Below, piece after piece: positions 1 through 9,571 of a stretch of 64,000 bases of DNA. This DNA is from Skeletonema tropicum (Eukaryota > Bacillariophyta > Thalassiosirophyceae > Thalassiosirales > Thalassiosiraceae). The stretch spans positions 124,001 to 188,000 of the forward strand of contig CM074133.1 of NCBI GenBank assembly GCA_037178625.1, in the 5' to 3' direction. Below the pieces are notes generated by a model. That model worked only from the letters and a program-made list of their open reading frames with translations, did not search any database and was not told the origin of the DNA. The first letter of the stretch is position 1, and each line of letters starts with the position of its first letter. The position numbers were made by a program, and so were the translations under genes.

Positions 1-77
1 GCACCAGTGCTCATTATTTTTTGGTACTTATCAACAGCAGCACAACAGCAGACGACCCTAATCAACAAATCAACAAC

Positions 78-1052
78 ATGGGTGAAACTAAAGCAGAACA
101 CGCCCTAGCCAGGGAGTACAACGTAATGGCGTCTGACATCTTCAAGGACAGAAAGATGCACATGTTAGCTTCGCTACATTTCAACAAACTGGGGAATACC
201 ATCTTCGTCATTTCGGCTTTCATCACGCTTTTCCAGGCAGGATTGGCGATCATTGCCCAGACTGAGTTGAAGGGAGTACCCGAGGACGAGTGGGACACCC
301 ACCAGGCCAATATTACCGTGGCGATTGCTTTCTTGGCCGCCTTTTCTGTCTTTTGGCAGTCATTGGTCAAGAACTGGAACTTCAACGGGAGGGCCTCGCT
401 TCACGACTCTGCGGCGGCTGCGCTAGGGAAGCTCTTCAAAACAGCGGACTTGAAGCGAAGGCAAGAAAATTTGGCGAAGACGAAGAAGAAAGCAAAGGCT
501 GAAGCCATTGCTGCTAGTGTGAACATGTCTCAAGCTCAAGCTGCTTCTGTAACTCGTGCTATGTCTAACCTTTCCGCTGACTCTGAGCCTGGGGCTGAGG
601 AGGGGGATGCCCAACCTCCTAATCCTGATGATGCTCCCGCTGCTGCCGCCGCCGGTGAGAGTTCTGATCTGTTCGACCAATTGGTCAAGCAGTACGAGCA
701 GGCGCTCGAGGGCTGCACCTCCTTTATTCCTCCAAGAATTGTGTCCGCATTTGAGCTCCTTGACAACAAGATTACAGTATGCAAGAACAAGGTTTACTCT
801 GGTACGAAAAGTGAGGATGGAGTCAGAGTTGAGTGGGAGAAAGTTTACCCAACTTTGTACAAAGAGCTCTATGCGACAATCATCAACCAACGCTTTTTTC
901 CTTACCGAACCCCAAATCCGAAGTATGTTGTGGATGAAACACTGAAAAGGTTCAAGACAGAGTTGAAACCCGAATTGTTGGATATCTTGCTTGCTAGGAA
1001 CGGTGAAATTCAAACGAAGTATGACAAGTTCATGAACGAAAATGTTGTTTAG
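78..1052 (+). CDS. Two-TM membrane protein, possible SLATT-domain protein (tandem copy 1)
   Basis: The ATG at 78 is chosen because the frame upstream has only a TTG and because the tandem copy starts at the same place; the product is 324 aa. An N-terminal helix with Arg/His residues (about 10-35) precedes a hydrophobic segment (about 40-62), an acidic loop, a second hydrophobic segment (about 78-98), then a cytosol-like helical region with the motif GRASLHDSAAAALGKL, a Lys-rich stretch, an Ala/Ser/Pro-rich linker and a conserved C-terminal helical domain. The early two-TM hairpin followed by a long helical tail resembles SLATT effector proteins. That is pattern recognition, not a search result. 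No signal peptide or catalytic motif is seen. Function is unknown. Confidence 0.7.
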   Translation: MGETKAEHALAREYNVMASDIFKDRKMHMLASLHFNKLGNTIFVISAFITLFQAGLAIIAQTELKGVPEDEWDTHQANITVAIAFLAAFSVFWQSLVKNWNFNGRASLHDSAAAALGKLFKTADLKRRQENLAKTKKKAKAEAIAASVNMSQAQAASVTRAMSNLSADSEPGAEEGDAQPPNPDDAPAAAAAGESSDLFDQLVKQYEQALEGCTSFIPPRIVSAFELLDNKITVCKNKVYSGTKSEDGVRVEWEKVYPTLYKELYATIINQRFFPYRTPNPKYVVDETLKRFKTELKPELLDILLARNGEIQTKYDKFMNENVV

Positions 1053-1841
1053 GTGGGGTGAAGGTGATTTACTTTATTCGATATCAATATTCAGATTGAT
1101 TTTAGGGAACCTAAGGCTGTGAGTAGCGGTGTCAATTCCCTTGCTGGGGATAGTTATGGTTGTGGTGATGCCGTCAACATGATGGCTTAAACTTAAACTT
1201 AAATATGTGTGTGCTAAAGACGAGTTCTTAGACTCTTGAGTTTTTACATTACATAGCAAGGGTTTCTCATACATAACCACTCTGTCTGAGAGAGAGTGCT
1301 TTATCTTTGTACTTCAACTCTATACTTATAAGACACTATGAAGAACCATATATAATATATATATCTTATGTTGAAGCAACAGGAAACGAGACAAGAAGTA
1401 AATCCAAATCTGAAAAGTTCCAAGTTAGGCTAATCCTACACGATGGTCTAGTATTCCAGTCTATCGTCGATCGATGTACGTGTCGGAGCAGATACGTTGA
1501 TTACCACTGCACATCATTTAGAGCTCTCTTCGCTTTGTTTTAGCTCTATTTGGCCTATAAATGTACCAGATAGAGAAGCCTTGCACTTGCACTGTTCTCG
1601 CTTCCTTCCACTTCTGATACTTCCGGAAGGTCTCATCTATCGTCGTGTCCAAAAACTGTGCACAAGACTACTTATCGTATCTAACCGCGTGAAGTTCCTT
1701 TGGAGAAGCTTGAACTTGCTTGCAAACAGTCATTATCATTTTTTCATTTCGCGCCCTTCGCGTCTTATCTTGGCATTTGAATGGCACGTGTGAGACACAG
1801 CAGCCTAAAGCCCAAACAGCAGCCTAAAGCCCAAACAGCAG
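1053..1841. other. Spacer between the tandem two-TM genes
   Basis: No convincing gene. The open frames here are short, overlap and resemble nothing known. The stretch presumably holds the terminator of copy 1 and the promoter of copy 2. Just before the second duplicated block a 20-bp unit (CAGCCTAAAGCCCAAACAG plus one base) occurs twice in tandem at about 1800-1840. Confidence 0.5.
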
Positions 1842-1915
1842 TGCACCAGTGCTCATTATTTTTTGGTATCAACTGCAGCACAACAGCAGACGACCCTAAT
1901 CAACAAATCAACAAC

Positions 1916-2980
1916 ATGGGTGAAACTAAAGCAGAACACGCCCTAGCCAGGGAGTACAACGTAATGGCGTCTGACATCTTCAAGGACAGAAAGATGCACA
2001 TGTTAGCTTCGCTACATTTCAACAAACTGGGGAATACCATCTTCGTCATTTCGGCTTTCATCACGCTTTTCCAGGCAGGATTGGCGATCATTGCCCAGAC
2101 TGAGTTAAAGGGAGTACCCGAGGACGAGTGGGACACCCACCAGTCCAATATCACCGTGGCGATTGCTTTCTTGGCCGCCTTTTCTGTCTTTTGGCAGTCA
2201 TTGGTCAAGAACTGGAACTTCAACGGGAGGGCCTCGCTTCACGACTCTGCGGCGGCTGCGCTAGGGAAGCTCTTCAAAACAGCGGACTTGAAGCGAAGGC
2301 AAGAAAATTTGACGAAGACGAAGAAGAAAGCAAAGGCTGAAGCCATTGCTGCTAGTGTGAGCATGTCTCAAGCTCAAGCTGCTTCTTTAGCTGCTTCCTT
2401 AGCTCCTACTAGTCCTACTATGTCTAACCTTACCACTGAGCCTGAGGCTGAGGAGGGGGATGCCCAACCTCCCAATTCTGAAGATGCTGCCGCTGCTGCC
2501 GCCGCCGCCGCCGCTGATGAGAGTTCTGATCTGTTCGACCAATTGGTCAAGCAGTACGAACAGGCGCTCGAGGGCTGCACCTCCTTTATTCCTCCAAGAA
2601 TTGTGTCCGCATTTGAGCTCCTTGACAACAAGATTACAGTATGCAAGAACAAGGTTTACTCTGGTACGAAAAGTGAGGATGGAGTCAGAGTTGAGTGGGA
2701 GAAAGTTTACCCAACTTTGTACAAAGAGCTCTATGCGACAATCATCAACCAACGCTTTTTTCCTTACCGAACCCCAAATCCGAAGTATGTTGTTGATGAA
2801 ACACTGAAAAGGTTCAAGACAGAGTTGAAACCCGAATTGTTGGATGTCTTGCTTGCTAGGAACGGTGAAATTCAAACGAAGTATGATGACTTTATGAAGG
2901 ATGACAAATTCATGAAGAATGACAAGTTCATGAAGCAGGTTGAGGAGGAGAAGGTCGAGGAGGAGGATGAGGTTGTTTAG
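1916..2980 (+). CDS. Two-TM membrane protein, possible SLATT-domain protein (tandem copy 2)
   Basis: Product of 354 aa from the ATG at 1916, matching the start of copy 1. The membrane hairpin and the C-terminal domain are almost identical to copy 1. It differs in two places: the linker has a longer alanine run encoded by GCC/GCT repeats (about 2485-2515), and the C-terminus carries an expanded repeat of the type DDKFMKN followed by an acidic tail (EEEKVEEEDEVV), where copy 1 ends soon after a single YDKFM. The extra tail looks like replication slippage of a 15-18 bp unit. Function is unknown; the SLATT assignment is as tentative as for copy 1. Confidence 0.7.
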   Translation: MGETKAEHALAREYNVMASDIFKDRKMHMLASLHFNKLGNTIFVISAFITLFQAGLAIIAQTELKGVPEDEWDTHQSNITVAIAFLAAFSVFWQSLVKNWNFNGRASLHDSAAAALGKLFKTADLKRRQENLTKTKKKAKAEAIAASVSMSQAQAASLAASLAPTSPTMSNLTTEPEAEEGDAQPPNSEDAAAAAAAAAADESSDLFDQLVKQYEQALEGCTSFIPPRIVSAFELLDNKITVCKNKVYSGTKSEDGVRVEWEKVYPTLYKELYATIINQRFFPYRTPNPKYVVDETLKRFKTELKPELLDVLLARNGEIQTKYDDFMKDDKFMKNDKFMKQVEEEKVEEEDEVV

Positions 2981-3433
2981 GTGGGGTGAATATGTAATGA
3001 GGATGAACAACTGTTACTGCTATCATCCGTCACTATTACAATTCAGAGGCCATCATATGTGTTAACGCATCATCATTATCATCACTTCTACTTCGACTTA
3101 AGTGTATCAAGACATACTTTCCTTACAACAATACGCTAATAATTAAGTACGCGCTCCATTCTCGAGCTCGAGTGCTCATTTTTTTCGGATGAGATAGCCG
3201 TCTCAATCATTTTTCCCAGTGACATAAAGCGACAGTATGTAGCTTAGCCTCGCCTTCACAGAAACTGTGTGTCCACCCGACTATTGCCTCGGCTGAATCC
3301 CTTGGTTGAGCACTCTATGCAAAGCGAAAGAAGAGGCAGTGCTCATAGTCGACTCCTCATCATAGGCTCAGAAACTTTAGAAGCATCCACCAGCATCAAG
3401 CATCATACTTCATACTCCAATACCTTGTCGCAA
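2981..3433. other. Intergenic region upstream of the four-TM gene
   Basis: No gene seen. The open frame of the next gene runs back to about 3269, but only from a GTG; an in-frame ATG at 3317 is an alternative start for that gene. Confidence 0.4.
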
Positions 3434-4276
3434 ATGGGTCGTCTACCACCACATGAATACACGGATGAACCCCGCGGAGGCTTCGAACAAATCATGGACA
3501 AACTCCCTCAAACTAGCCAACAGCCCGACACGAATGATGTCAGTTGGACAGCAGTTACTTCCTCGAAAGAAGATCCGGATTCCATGACGGCAGCACGGAA
3601 TTCCAAATCGTATTTTGTCTTTGCTTCTTTCATGACGCTGTTGGGATTGAGCTTTTCAATTGTCTCCATGATGTCCTGCAGTTTTGGCGTTGTGAATTGG
3701 GCAGTGGATGGAAGCACTACAGCGACTCAGTATAGTATTACTCATCTTGGGCTCTTCAGATGGTACAATCCCAGAACGTCGAGTTGCATGGCATACACTC
3801 AGGATATGACAGATTTCCTGTACGTGAATGGTGCTGCTAGGGGACTGTCGGTTGCGGCGTTGGTGCTTGGAGGGTGTGCAGCTTTGATAATTTTTGTTGT
3901 CGCAATGGCCAATTTAGGAGGTTTTGTCAAAAAGCAATCTCGCTCTCGATTCAATCTCAATTCAACATCCCTTTCGACTACCTTCTTTGTGTTGTCAGCG
4001 TTGACATTCATCTCGTCCATTCTGCAATTATGCACACTGACATATTTCAATCACGGAAATCTACCCGATTCTGTGACTACGTGTAATGCCAATCAGGACT
4101 CGAATTGTACCATGGGGATGGGAGCACATTATGGAGTTGCTGCGTTCTTCGTGTACCAGATTGGGTGCTTTGTTTTTGCCTTGGCTGGGGTTGGGTGTCG
4201 ATGGGCAGAAATGGCGACACCTGAAGGTGGGGATTTGGATACAGATTTGGAGGAGAGTCTGCTTGGTACGGTTTAG
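3434..4276 (+). CDS. Four-transmembrane (tetraspan-like) membrane protein
   Basis: Product of 280 aa from the ATG at 3434, which has a good context (CAAATGG); the ATG at 3317 would add 39 residues. After an N-terminal hydrophilic stretch of about 55 residues come four hydrophobic segments: FVFASFMTLLGLSFSIVSMM; the region around VAALVLGGCAALIIFVVAM; the region around TTFFVLSALTFISSILQL; and the region around YGVAAFFVYQIGCFVFALAG. Extracellular-type loops contain Cys and NCT-type glycosylation sites. The C-terminus is short and acidic. The topology recalls claudin/tetraspan-like proteins, but no diagnostic motif was found. It is convergent with the P4H-GT60 gene, with about 150 bp between stop codons. 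Confidence 0.7.
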   Translation: MGRLPPHEYTDEPRGGFEQIMDKLPQTSQQPDTNDVSWTAVTSSKEDPDSMTAARNSKSYFVFASFMTLLGLSFSIVSMMSCSFGVVNWAVDGSTTATQYSITHLGLFRWYNPRTSSCMAYTQDMTDFLYVNGAARGLSVAALVLGGCAALIIFVVAMANLGGFVKKQSRSRFNLNSTSLSTTFFVLSALTFISSILQLCTLTYFNHGNLPDSVTTCNANQDSNCTMGMGAHYGVAAFFVYQIGCFVFALAGVGCRWAEMATPEGGDLDTDLEESLLGTV

Positions 4277-4430
4277 GATTGGATTTCATGCATTCTGCAT
4301 TCCCTGGTTTCATAAAGAAATGTCAGGTGTCAATTAGCTAATGTTGCGTTATATTTATGTATTCTATTTCATAGCAGCCGCCTCAGCAGCTTTATTGCTG
4401 GTATGTATCCACATTGTGTATGATCCCTCT

Positions 4431-6527
4431 TCATCCATTGCCCATGAATTTGCTCACAAGACTCATGACTGTGCTCATGTCACTCTCTACAATTACAGCC
4501 TCCTTGTCACCTTTGCCAGTAATACCCTGACTGGAAGATATAAATGCTTCATCGTCCAGACCTGCACTTTCACATCCTTCCAATAACTCTAATGACTCAA
4601 AGTCAACACCAAGCGCTTCTTCAAACTGCTTCACAGTCCTCACAGTTCCAAGACCTCTCCCCATGCCTCGAAGTTGCATTCGGACTACATTCAACGAAGC
4701 TTCTCTCCCCCGTGTTGGGTCAGTCGCATCGATAGCATTGTCAGCAGTATTATCGCTCTTTGCCACTTGCTCCTTTCTCAGCGGGTTGCGCTTCCACTTG
4801 TGATAACAAACCGTCTCAGGAGGTGCATAGAGGTCAACGCCATTTGTGAACAGTCGTACAGCCATGGATATTTCTTCTCCAAAGAATAGCCCATGAAGTT
4901 TTCCATCGTAGGGACACAACTCTAGGAGTGAAGATTGGAAGAAGTTGAATCCTGCTGCGAATAGTAGACAGGGAGTGTTGCTGTTGTCCTGCTTAGTATT
5001 TGCACTTCTTTGACGATTCACTAACAAGCGACCCTTCTGTCGCAACATCCCATCCTTCTCATGAAACTTCCAAGGTACAAGGATTGTCCCTCGAGTCTCA
5101 GCGTGTGGACCTGGACCATGTGGAGGATCATAATTGGGTGGATAGGTAGTTAACACTGACATGGATGGTTCACGACATTGATTCAACTGATGAATGAGGT
5201 ATACATCCCAGCCAGGCCGAAAGCGCATGTGCGAATCGATTTGAAGGACGTATTGTTCTCCACGATGGAGTGATTGGGCAAGATGGCGTGCGTAGCATGG
5301 TCCTGTGGCATGCCGATGGTCAATGGTGATTGTTCGGAGATTTGTCTGTTGATTCCATTGATACTTCTTTTTGAAGTATGAGGTATAGTCGTTTCCACTT
5401 GTGAATTGCTCCATTTCTTCATTGGAAGAGGTATCAACCTGGAACACAACCCCGATGTAGATCCTTTGTGGATTTGCCGATGTCTCAATCAGTGATTTGA
5501 TGGTAGGAAATGTTTCAATATCACGATAGGATGGAATGGCAACGAATATAGTAGCATCTCTTTGTTGTTGAGTGACTGACTCTGCGATGGGTAATGGTGG
5601 AGGGAGGACAGTGTCGGAGATGTTGATTGTCTCTCCACTATTACTTGTTGTACTCTCTTTCCCAATCGATTCTACCAGCTCATCATTATCTTTTATAACT
5701 CTTCGTCCATAAATCCAAACAGTAATTGCAATCCTCTCACGCCGTTTGCTCGGCATGACCTCATGCTCCATCACATCGGAACGAAATACCACAAATCGCC
5801 CTGAATGGGGTGTCACATCAAAATAACTACCATGACTTGCTTCTTCTTTGCTCTCATTGTTTTGTTGCGGCAAAAACATTCGCAGAGCACCTCCATCTAA
5901 TTGTGCATCCCAATCCGACGGAGTTAAATAGTACACAAATGTCAATAATCGTTGCATCTTCCTCCCCTCTTCATCGCCTGATTTGTTGTGATTTCCCTCC
6001 TGTGTACATGCCATTCCTCGATCACAATGCCTTGGATAACCAGAGTTGTCGTCCCCGCAGTATCTGGCTAGTTGTACAGATGTTTGATTCGTATCAAATT
6101 CAAAGTGCTGATGAAAAATGCTGTCATGTTTGGTGACTGTACTTTCAATCGAGTGTATCAGACGATGCAGATGTGGATAATTCAGAGGAAAATCTGGTCG
6201 AGATCGTTCCGCTCGTGATATGAACGCTGATTCATCACCTCTTACGTTGATGCTGGCAGTATTGTTATTAGGGTTGCCATCATCAAGAAATCCTCCCAAG
6301 AGAGATTGCAGGTTGACATCTAACGCTGTACGGGCGGGAGCTAGCCGTCCTTTCGTTGCATTATTTTCGCCGTCACCGCCGATCCAGCCATTGATACGTA
6401 ATTCTTGAAGCAGATGCAGCGGAAATGAAGCCTCCAATGCATGATCGATTATGTCATAACCACCACCGATGCCGTTGCAGAGGAGAAGCTGCTCCGTTTT
6501 GGGTGTCCAGCCGCTCAGTATTGCCAT
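4431..6527 (-). CDS. Prolyl 4-hydroxylase - GT60 (Skp1 GlcNAc-transferase-like) fusion
   Basis: Start at the ATG at 6527 (698 aa); in-frame ATGs at 6605 and 6629 are alternatives. No signal peptide or TM segment, so cytosolic. Residues about 115-275 form a 2-oxoglutarate/Fe(II) dioxygenase: HxD iron ligands in RHCDRG (about H167, D169), distal His in MEHEV (about 255) and a basic 2OG-binding Arg in RRERIAITVW. Residues about 325-580 match the GT60 fold: IFVAIPSYRD at the start, the metal-binding QIDSHMRF (about 429-436) and FFGEEISMAVRLFTNG. In Dictyostelium, PhyA hydroxylates a Skp1 proline and Gnt1 (GT60) adds GlcNAc; here both activities appear in one chain. The Skp1 substrate is inferred. 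Confidence 0.85.
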   Translation of the reverse strand: MAILSGWTPKTEQLLLCNGIGGGYDIIDHALEASFPLHLLQELRINGWIGGDGENNATKGRLAPARTALDVNLQSLLGGFLDDGNPNNNTASINVRGDESAFISRAERSRPDFPLNYPHLHRLIHSIESTVTKHDSIFHQHFEFDTNQTSVQLARYCGDDNSGYPRHCDRGMACTQEGNHNKSGDEEGRKMQRLLTFVYYLTPSDWDAQLDGGALRMFLPQQNNESKEEASHGSYFDVTPHSGRFVVFRSDVMEHEVMPSKRRERIAITVWIYGRRVIKDNDELVESIGKESTTSNSGETINISDTVLPPPLPIAESVTQQQRDATIFVAIPSYRDIETFPTIKSLIETSANPQRIYIGVVFQVDTSSNEEMEQFTSGNDYTSYFKKKYQWNQQTNLRTITIDHRHATGPCYARHLAQSLHRGEQYVLQIDSHMRFRPGWDVYLIHQLNQCREPSMSVLTTYPPNYDPPHGPGPHAETRGTILVPWKFHEKDGMLRQKGRLLVNRQRSANTKQDNSNTPCLLFAAGFNFFQSSLLELCPYDGKLHGLFFGEEISMAVRLFTNGVDLYAPPETVCYHKWKRNPLRKEQVAKSDNTADNAIDATDPTRGREASLNVVRMQLRGMGRGLGTVRTVKQFEEALGVDFESLELLEGCESAGLDDEAFISSSQGITGKGDKEAVIVESDMSTVMSLVSKFMGNG

Positions 6528-6799
6528 GGTTTTTATGGTTTGCTTGATGTATGATGTATGAAAGATGAGTCTTCGGGTATGTAGGTACGCATGCGTTTTC
6601 ACCATCTTCTCTCTACCATACCTCAGCATCAACGATTGAGACCTATCAAGCAAGAATTCATCTCGATAGCATCTACTTACTAATTGTAGACTCTTTCCTA
6701 AATTTATGAAATTATTGCCTTGAAATAGCAGAGCAAAGCAGCTCTCTCAACTATCTTACCCGCCCACGGCAACACAGACATTGTTCCTTCATCTTTTGC

Positions 6800-8990
6800 T
6801 CACCAAGCAAATGTTTCTGTATGAAGCTCTAAATCGTACTTGTTCGATATCTTTCGCAGCTTACTCTCCACACTTTTGCTACCTCCACAATATAATAATC
6901 CCCATGTATTCAATACTCGTTTCTTATCAAGTGCAGAAACAAAGTCTTCTGCTCCTACTTGCATCTCCCATGGACGAGATTGAATTGCCATGGAGGTACT
7001 GCGTTGGTAACGTGTTAATTTGGGATAATTGTGGTGCTGGTGCCTTTTGTGCAACCCTTGATAGCTCTGGGAGGCAGATGACAGTTCAGGAGGAATGTAA
7101 TTACCATTCCTAGCGGAATTGTCATAAATTGCAAACTGTTCCTTCACCACTTGTAACAAGTTCTTGTTCCTGTCATCGGCCCTTTCATCGACAAGGCTGC
7201 TCAGTAGAAAGCCTTTCTCGTGTGCCAAGAAGGTTAGCTCTTCGATGATCTCATCTTCTAACATACCTTCACTTTCCAGCTCCCACACCTTTTTCGCTAT
7301 CATTCCACGCACCTGCAACTTCTCACTTGGAACAGCGGCTTCCGGCACTCCCTTGCCTGTCTCGATTCCAAAAATGATATTGGGAATGATCATATCAAAG
7401 TCAGGCCGACTTTTAATCAGTTTGATGTTAGAGTTCAGCTTGGCATTTTCGACGGCGGGGCTTAGTGCATCCTTTCCAGTGTAGAAGATAAGGATCCACC
7501 CATCATTATTTAGCCATAGATGATCCATGAAAAACTCAAGCACTTCATGATAGCAAATGATAAACATGAGAGAGATGATGACGAATGAGTTCATCACATT
7601 GGTGGCGTGCAGCAGCAATCCAATAAAAATGACCAACAGAGCTCTACTTACTGGCAACATCCCTACAAGCCCAAATGAGATTGATCCGTCGGCTCTCCCT
7701 ATGAGCCCTAATAACTGACAGAGCAGGAGTGATCCCAATGCCAGTCGCCACGCATATTGTATTATCGAATGCTAACGCATTATTGTAAGGACTTACAAAG
7801 GGTCCTTGAATCCAAGCAGGTCTCACGGTGTTTCTCTGCAGTTGTGCATGGACTTCTTTCGTCCAATTGCCAACATTGAGCATGAACACTTGCCTCAAAT
7901 TGGGATTTGAAGGATGCTCAAATAGTGAAAAGGCATGCCATTGATTCTTGCTGACCCACGGAAGGCAAACGTAGCCATATCCTCCTTGAGCGTATGCCTT
8001 CTGGAAGTTATCGGATACTGCCAATGTCATTTGAACTCCGCTCGGCAAGACATTAAATACTGTCGTCTCGATCATTTCCGTCATGAAGAACATTACGTAG
8101 GCAGCGTCAAGGGTGTAGTAAACGATACAAAACCCTAATATCACCTGATTATATCCTCCGTTGGGCCAAGCGCTAGTTTTGTTGTGATAGCACATGGCCA
8201 CGGCAAATATGTAAAAGGAGGTAATGTGCAAGAACTTGCGCACCTCGTATGACATCGACTGCATCAACTTCTGTACCATCATTGGAATACACACCAGCAC
8301 ACATGCAAACAGAGCAATCAGACCGGTAATTCCAGCAATGTGCGTCCACAACAAGTCGATGTTGCCTTGTAATCCCCAACGCAGGCAGTGGAACAGGGTG
8401 TGCACCCAAATATCAATCGCTAGAAACTTTCCACAGAACGAGTGCAGCTCATGTTGATCATGAACCATGTACAAAGAAAACGGTGTTGTCATTAAGAAGT
8501 TGATAGTGGCCTTGCATTTCGTCATGAATACTAGGAAAATGCATGGATACATGGTGAAAGCCGAGATGCGCGAGATGGCCAAGCATATTAATGACATTCT
8601 ATCTTTGGCGACGACAGCTCGTTTGGGACCAAGCGGATCCCCTTCCAATTGGATCACTCCTGCTGCTGTATTCTCTGGGTTCCATACGTCAACGATGCGC
8701 CATTGACCGAGAGGAGCATAAGGGTCGATGAGACCATTTGGATAGTACCGAAAAGTCATTATGAGGATGTAAATTGCACACAGTAGCTGCGCCGTCTTCA
8801 AACCCTTGTATCGTGTCGATTTGAAATACCGCCCAAAGCTGAATGAGCGGCGAGATTGCTGCTTGGCTGGATGCATGACTAGGTTCTCATCATCGAACGA
8901 CTTTGATGGCGATACTTCGACGGTATCACTTGTCGGCTCGGATGAAGCGATCACATCGAAATGATGTGGTTGAGCGTGTGAGATGTACAT
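6800..8990 (-). CDS. NADPH oxidase / ferric reductase-like flavocytochrome (two exons)
   Basis: Spliced from 8990-7652 and 7542-6800, giving 693 aa. The intron 7651-7543 (109 bp) has GTAAGT and AG ends and restores the frame. Start is the ATG at 8990; the open frame upstream has only TTG. Multiple TM helices carry the bis-haem pattern: H183 and H197 in one helix, H255 and H269 in another, each pair 14 apart. FAD-binding HPFT is replaced by HAFS (352-355), and the NAD(P)H motif is ATGIGITP (415-422). The C-terminus ends FAW; the usual terminal aromatic of NOX enzymes is kept. The protein moves electrons from NADPH across a membrane to oxygen or ferric iron; which acceptor cannot be told. A long insert (about 500-640) lies before the last NADPH-binding segment (LLYCGGSKSV). 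Confidence 0.85.
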
Positions 8991-9571
8991 GATCAATTAT
9001 TATTCTGCAGCCAATCTTATGGAGGATGATTACAATGGTATTATCATTTGGTAGCCAGCTGAAAAGATACTTGAGATCTAATGGGGGTGATTATGTGCTC
9101 CTCAAAAATTTGAAACTATGAACACAGTGAAGTGCGCTGAGGTGAGTGTGAGAGTTGAAGAAGATTACAAATCCGGTACTCAAATGTTCACACATTCACA
9201 AATGAATAAGGTGACGTCACAAAGGAATCGTCTAGGGAACTTACGTGTCCCTAAGTAACGCCTCACTTTACTTGAACGTTCAGATTTTTACTTGACAAAT
9301 TTGGCAAGGCAGAAGAGCCACATCTTGCTTTAGGCCCGATGTAACTCATCTGAGAACGTCCAGTCCCTCTCATTGAGCTGTAGCCAACTTCTTCCTCAGG
9401 GTTCGGGTTGGGCTGCTCTCTTATTACTTATTACCAAGCAGTTTTGAAGAATAGGAGTGGGATTCGTTTACACACAGCTGTTGTTCTACTTCGTCTTCCA
9501 TTGTTTCCTCTACCTTGATATCAAAGAAGTGCAGCACAGCAGAATTCATTACCCTACTATCGATCACCGCG
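8991..9571. promoter_or_regulatory. Divergent intergenic region (NOX-like gene and unknown gene)
   Basis: About 580 bp between divergently transcribed genes, so it should hold both promoters. No TATA box or known element could be assigned. A TGACGTCA palindrome (CRE/bZIP-type site) sits at about 9212-9219. Confidence 0.4.

Larger units (their letters stand above)
1..2980 (+). repeat. Tandem gene duplication (units 1-1052 and 1842-2980)
   Basis: The sequence from GCACCAGTGCTCATT at 1 recurs almost unchanged at 1842 and runs through both coding regions. Differences are few: scattered substitutions, length changes in the Ala/Ser linker, and a longer 3' end in the second unit. The 5' limit of unit 1 is cut by the window edge. 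The near-identity over about 1 kb indicates a recent duplication or gene conversion. Confidence 0.9.

Noticed and set aside
62..1013. Long open frames on the strand opposite the two-TM gene
   Set aside because: They are mirrored identically in the second tandem copy, have no start context, and are explained by the codon use of the real genes.
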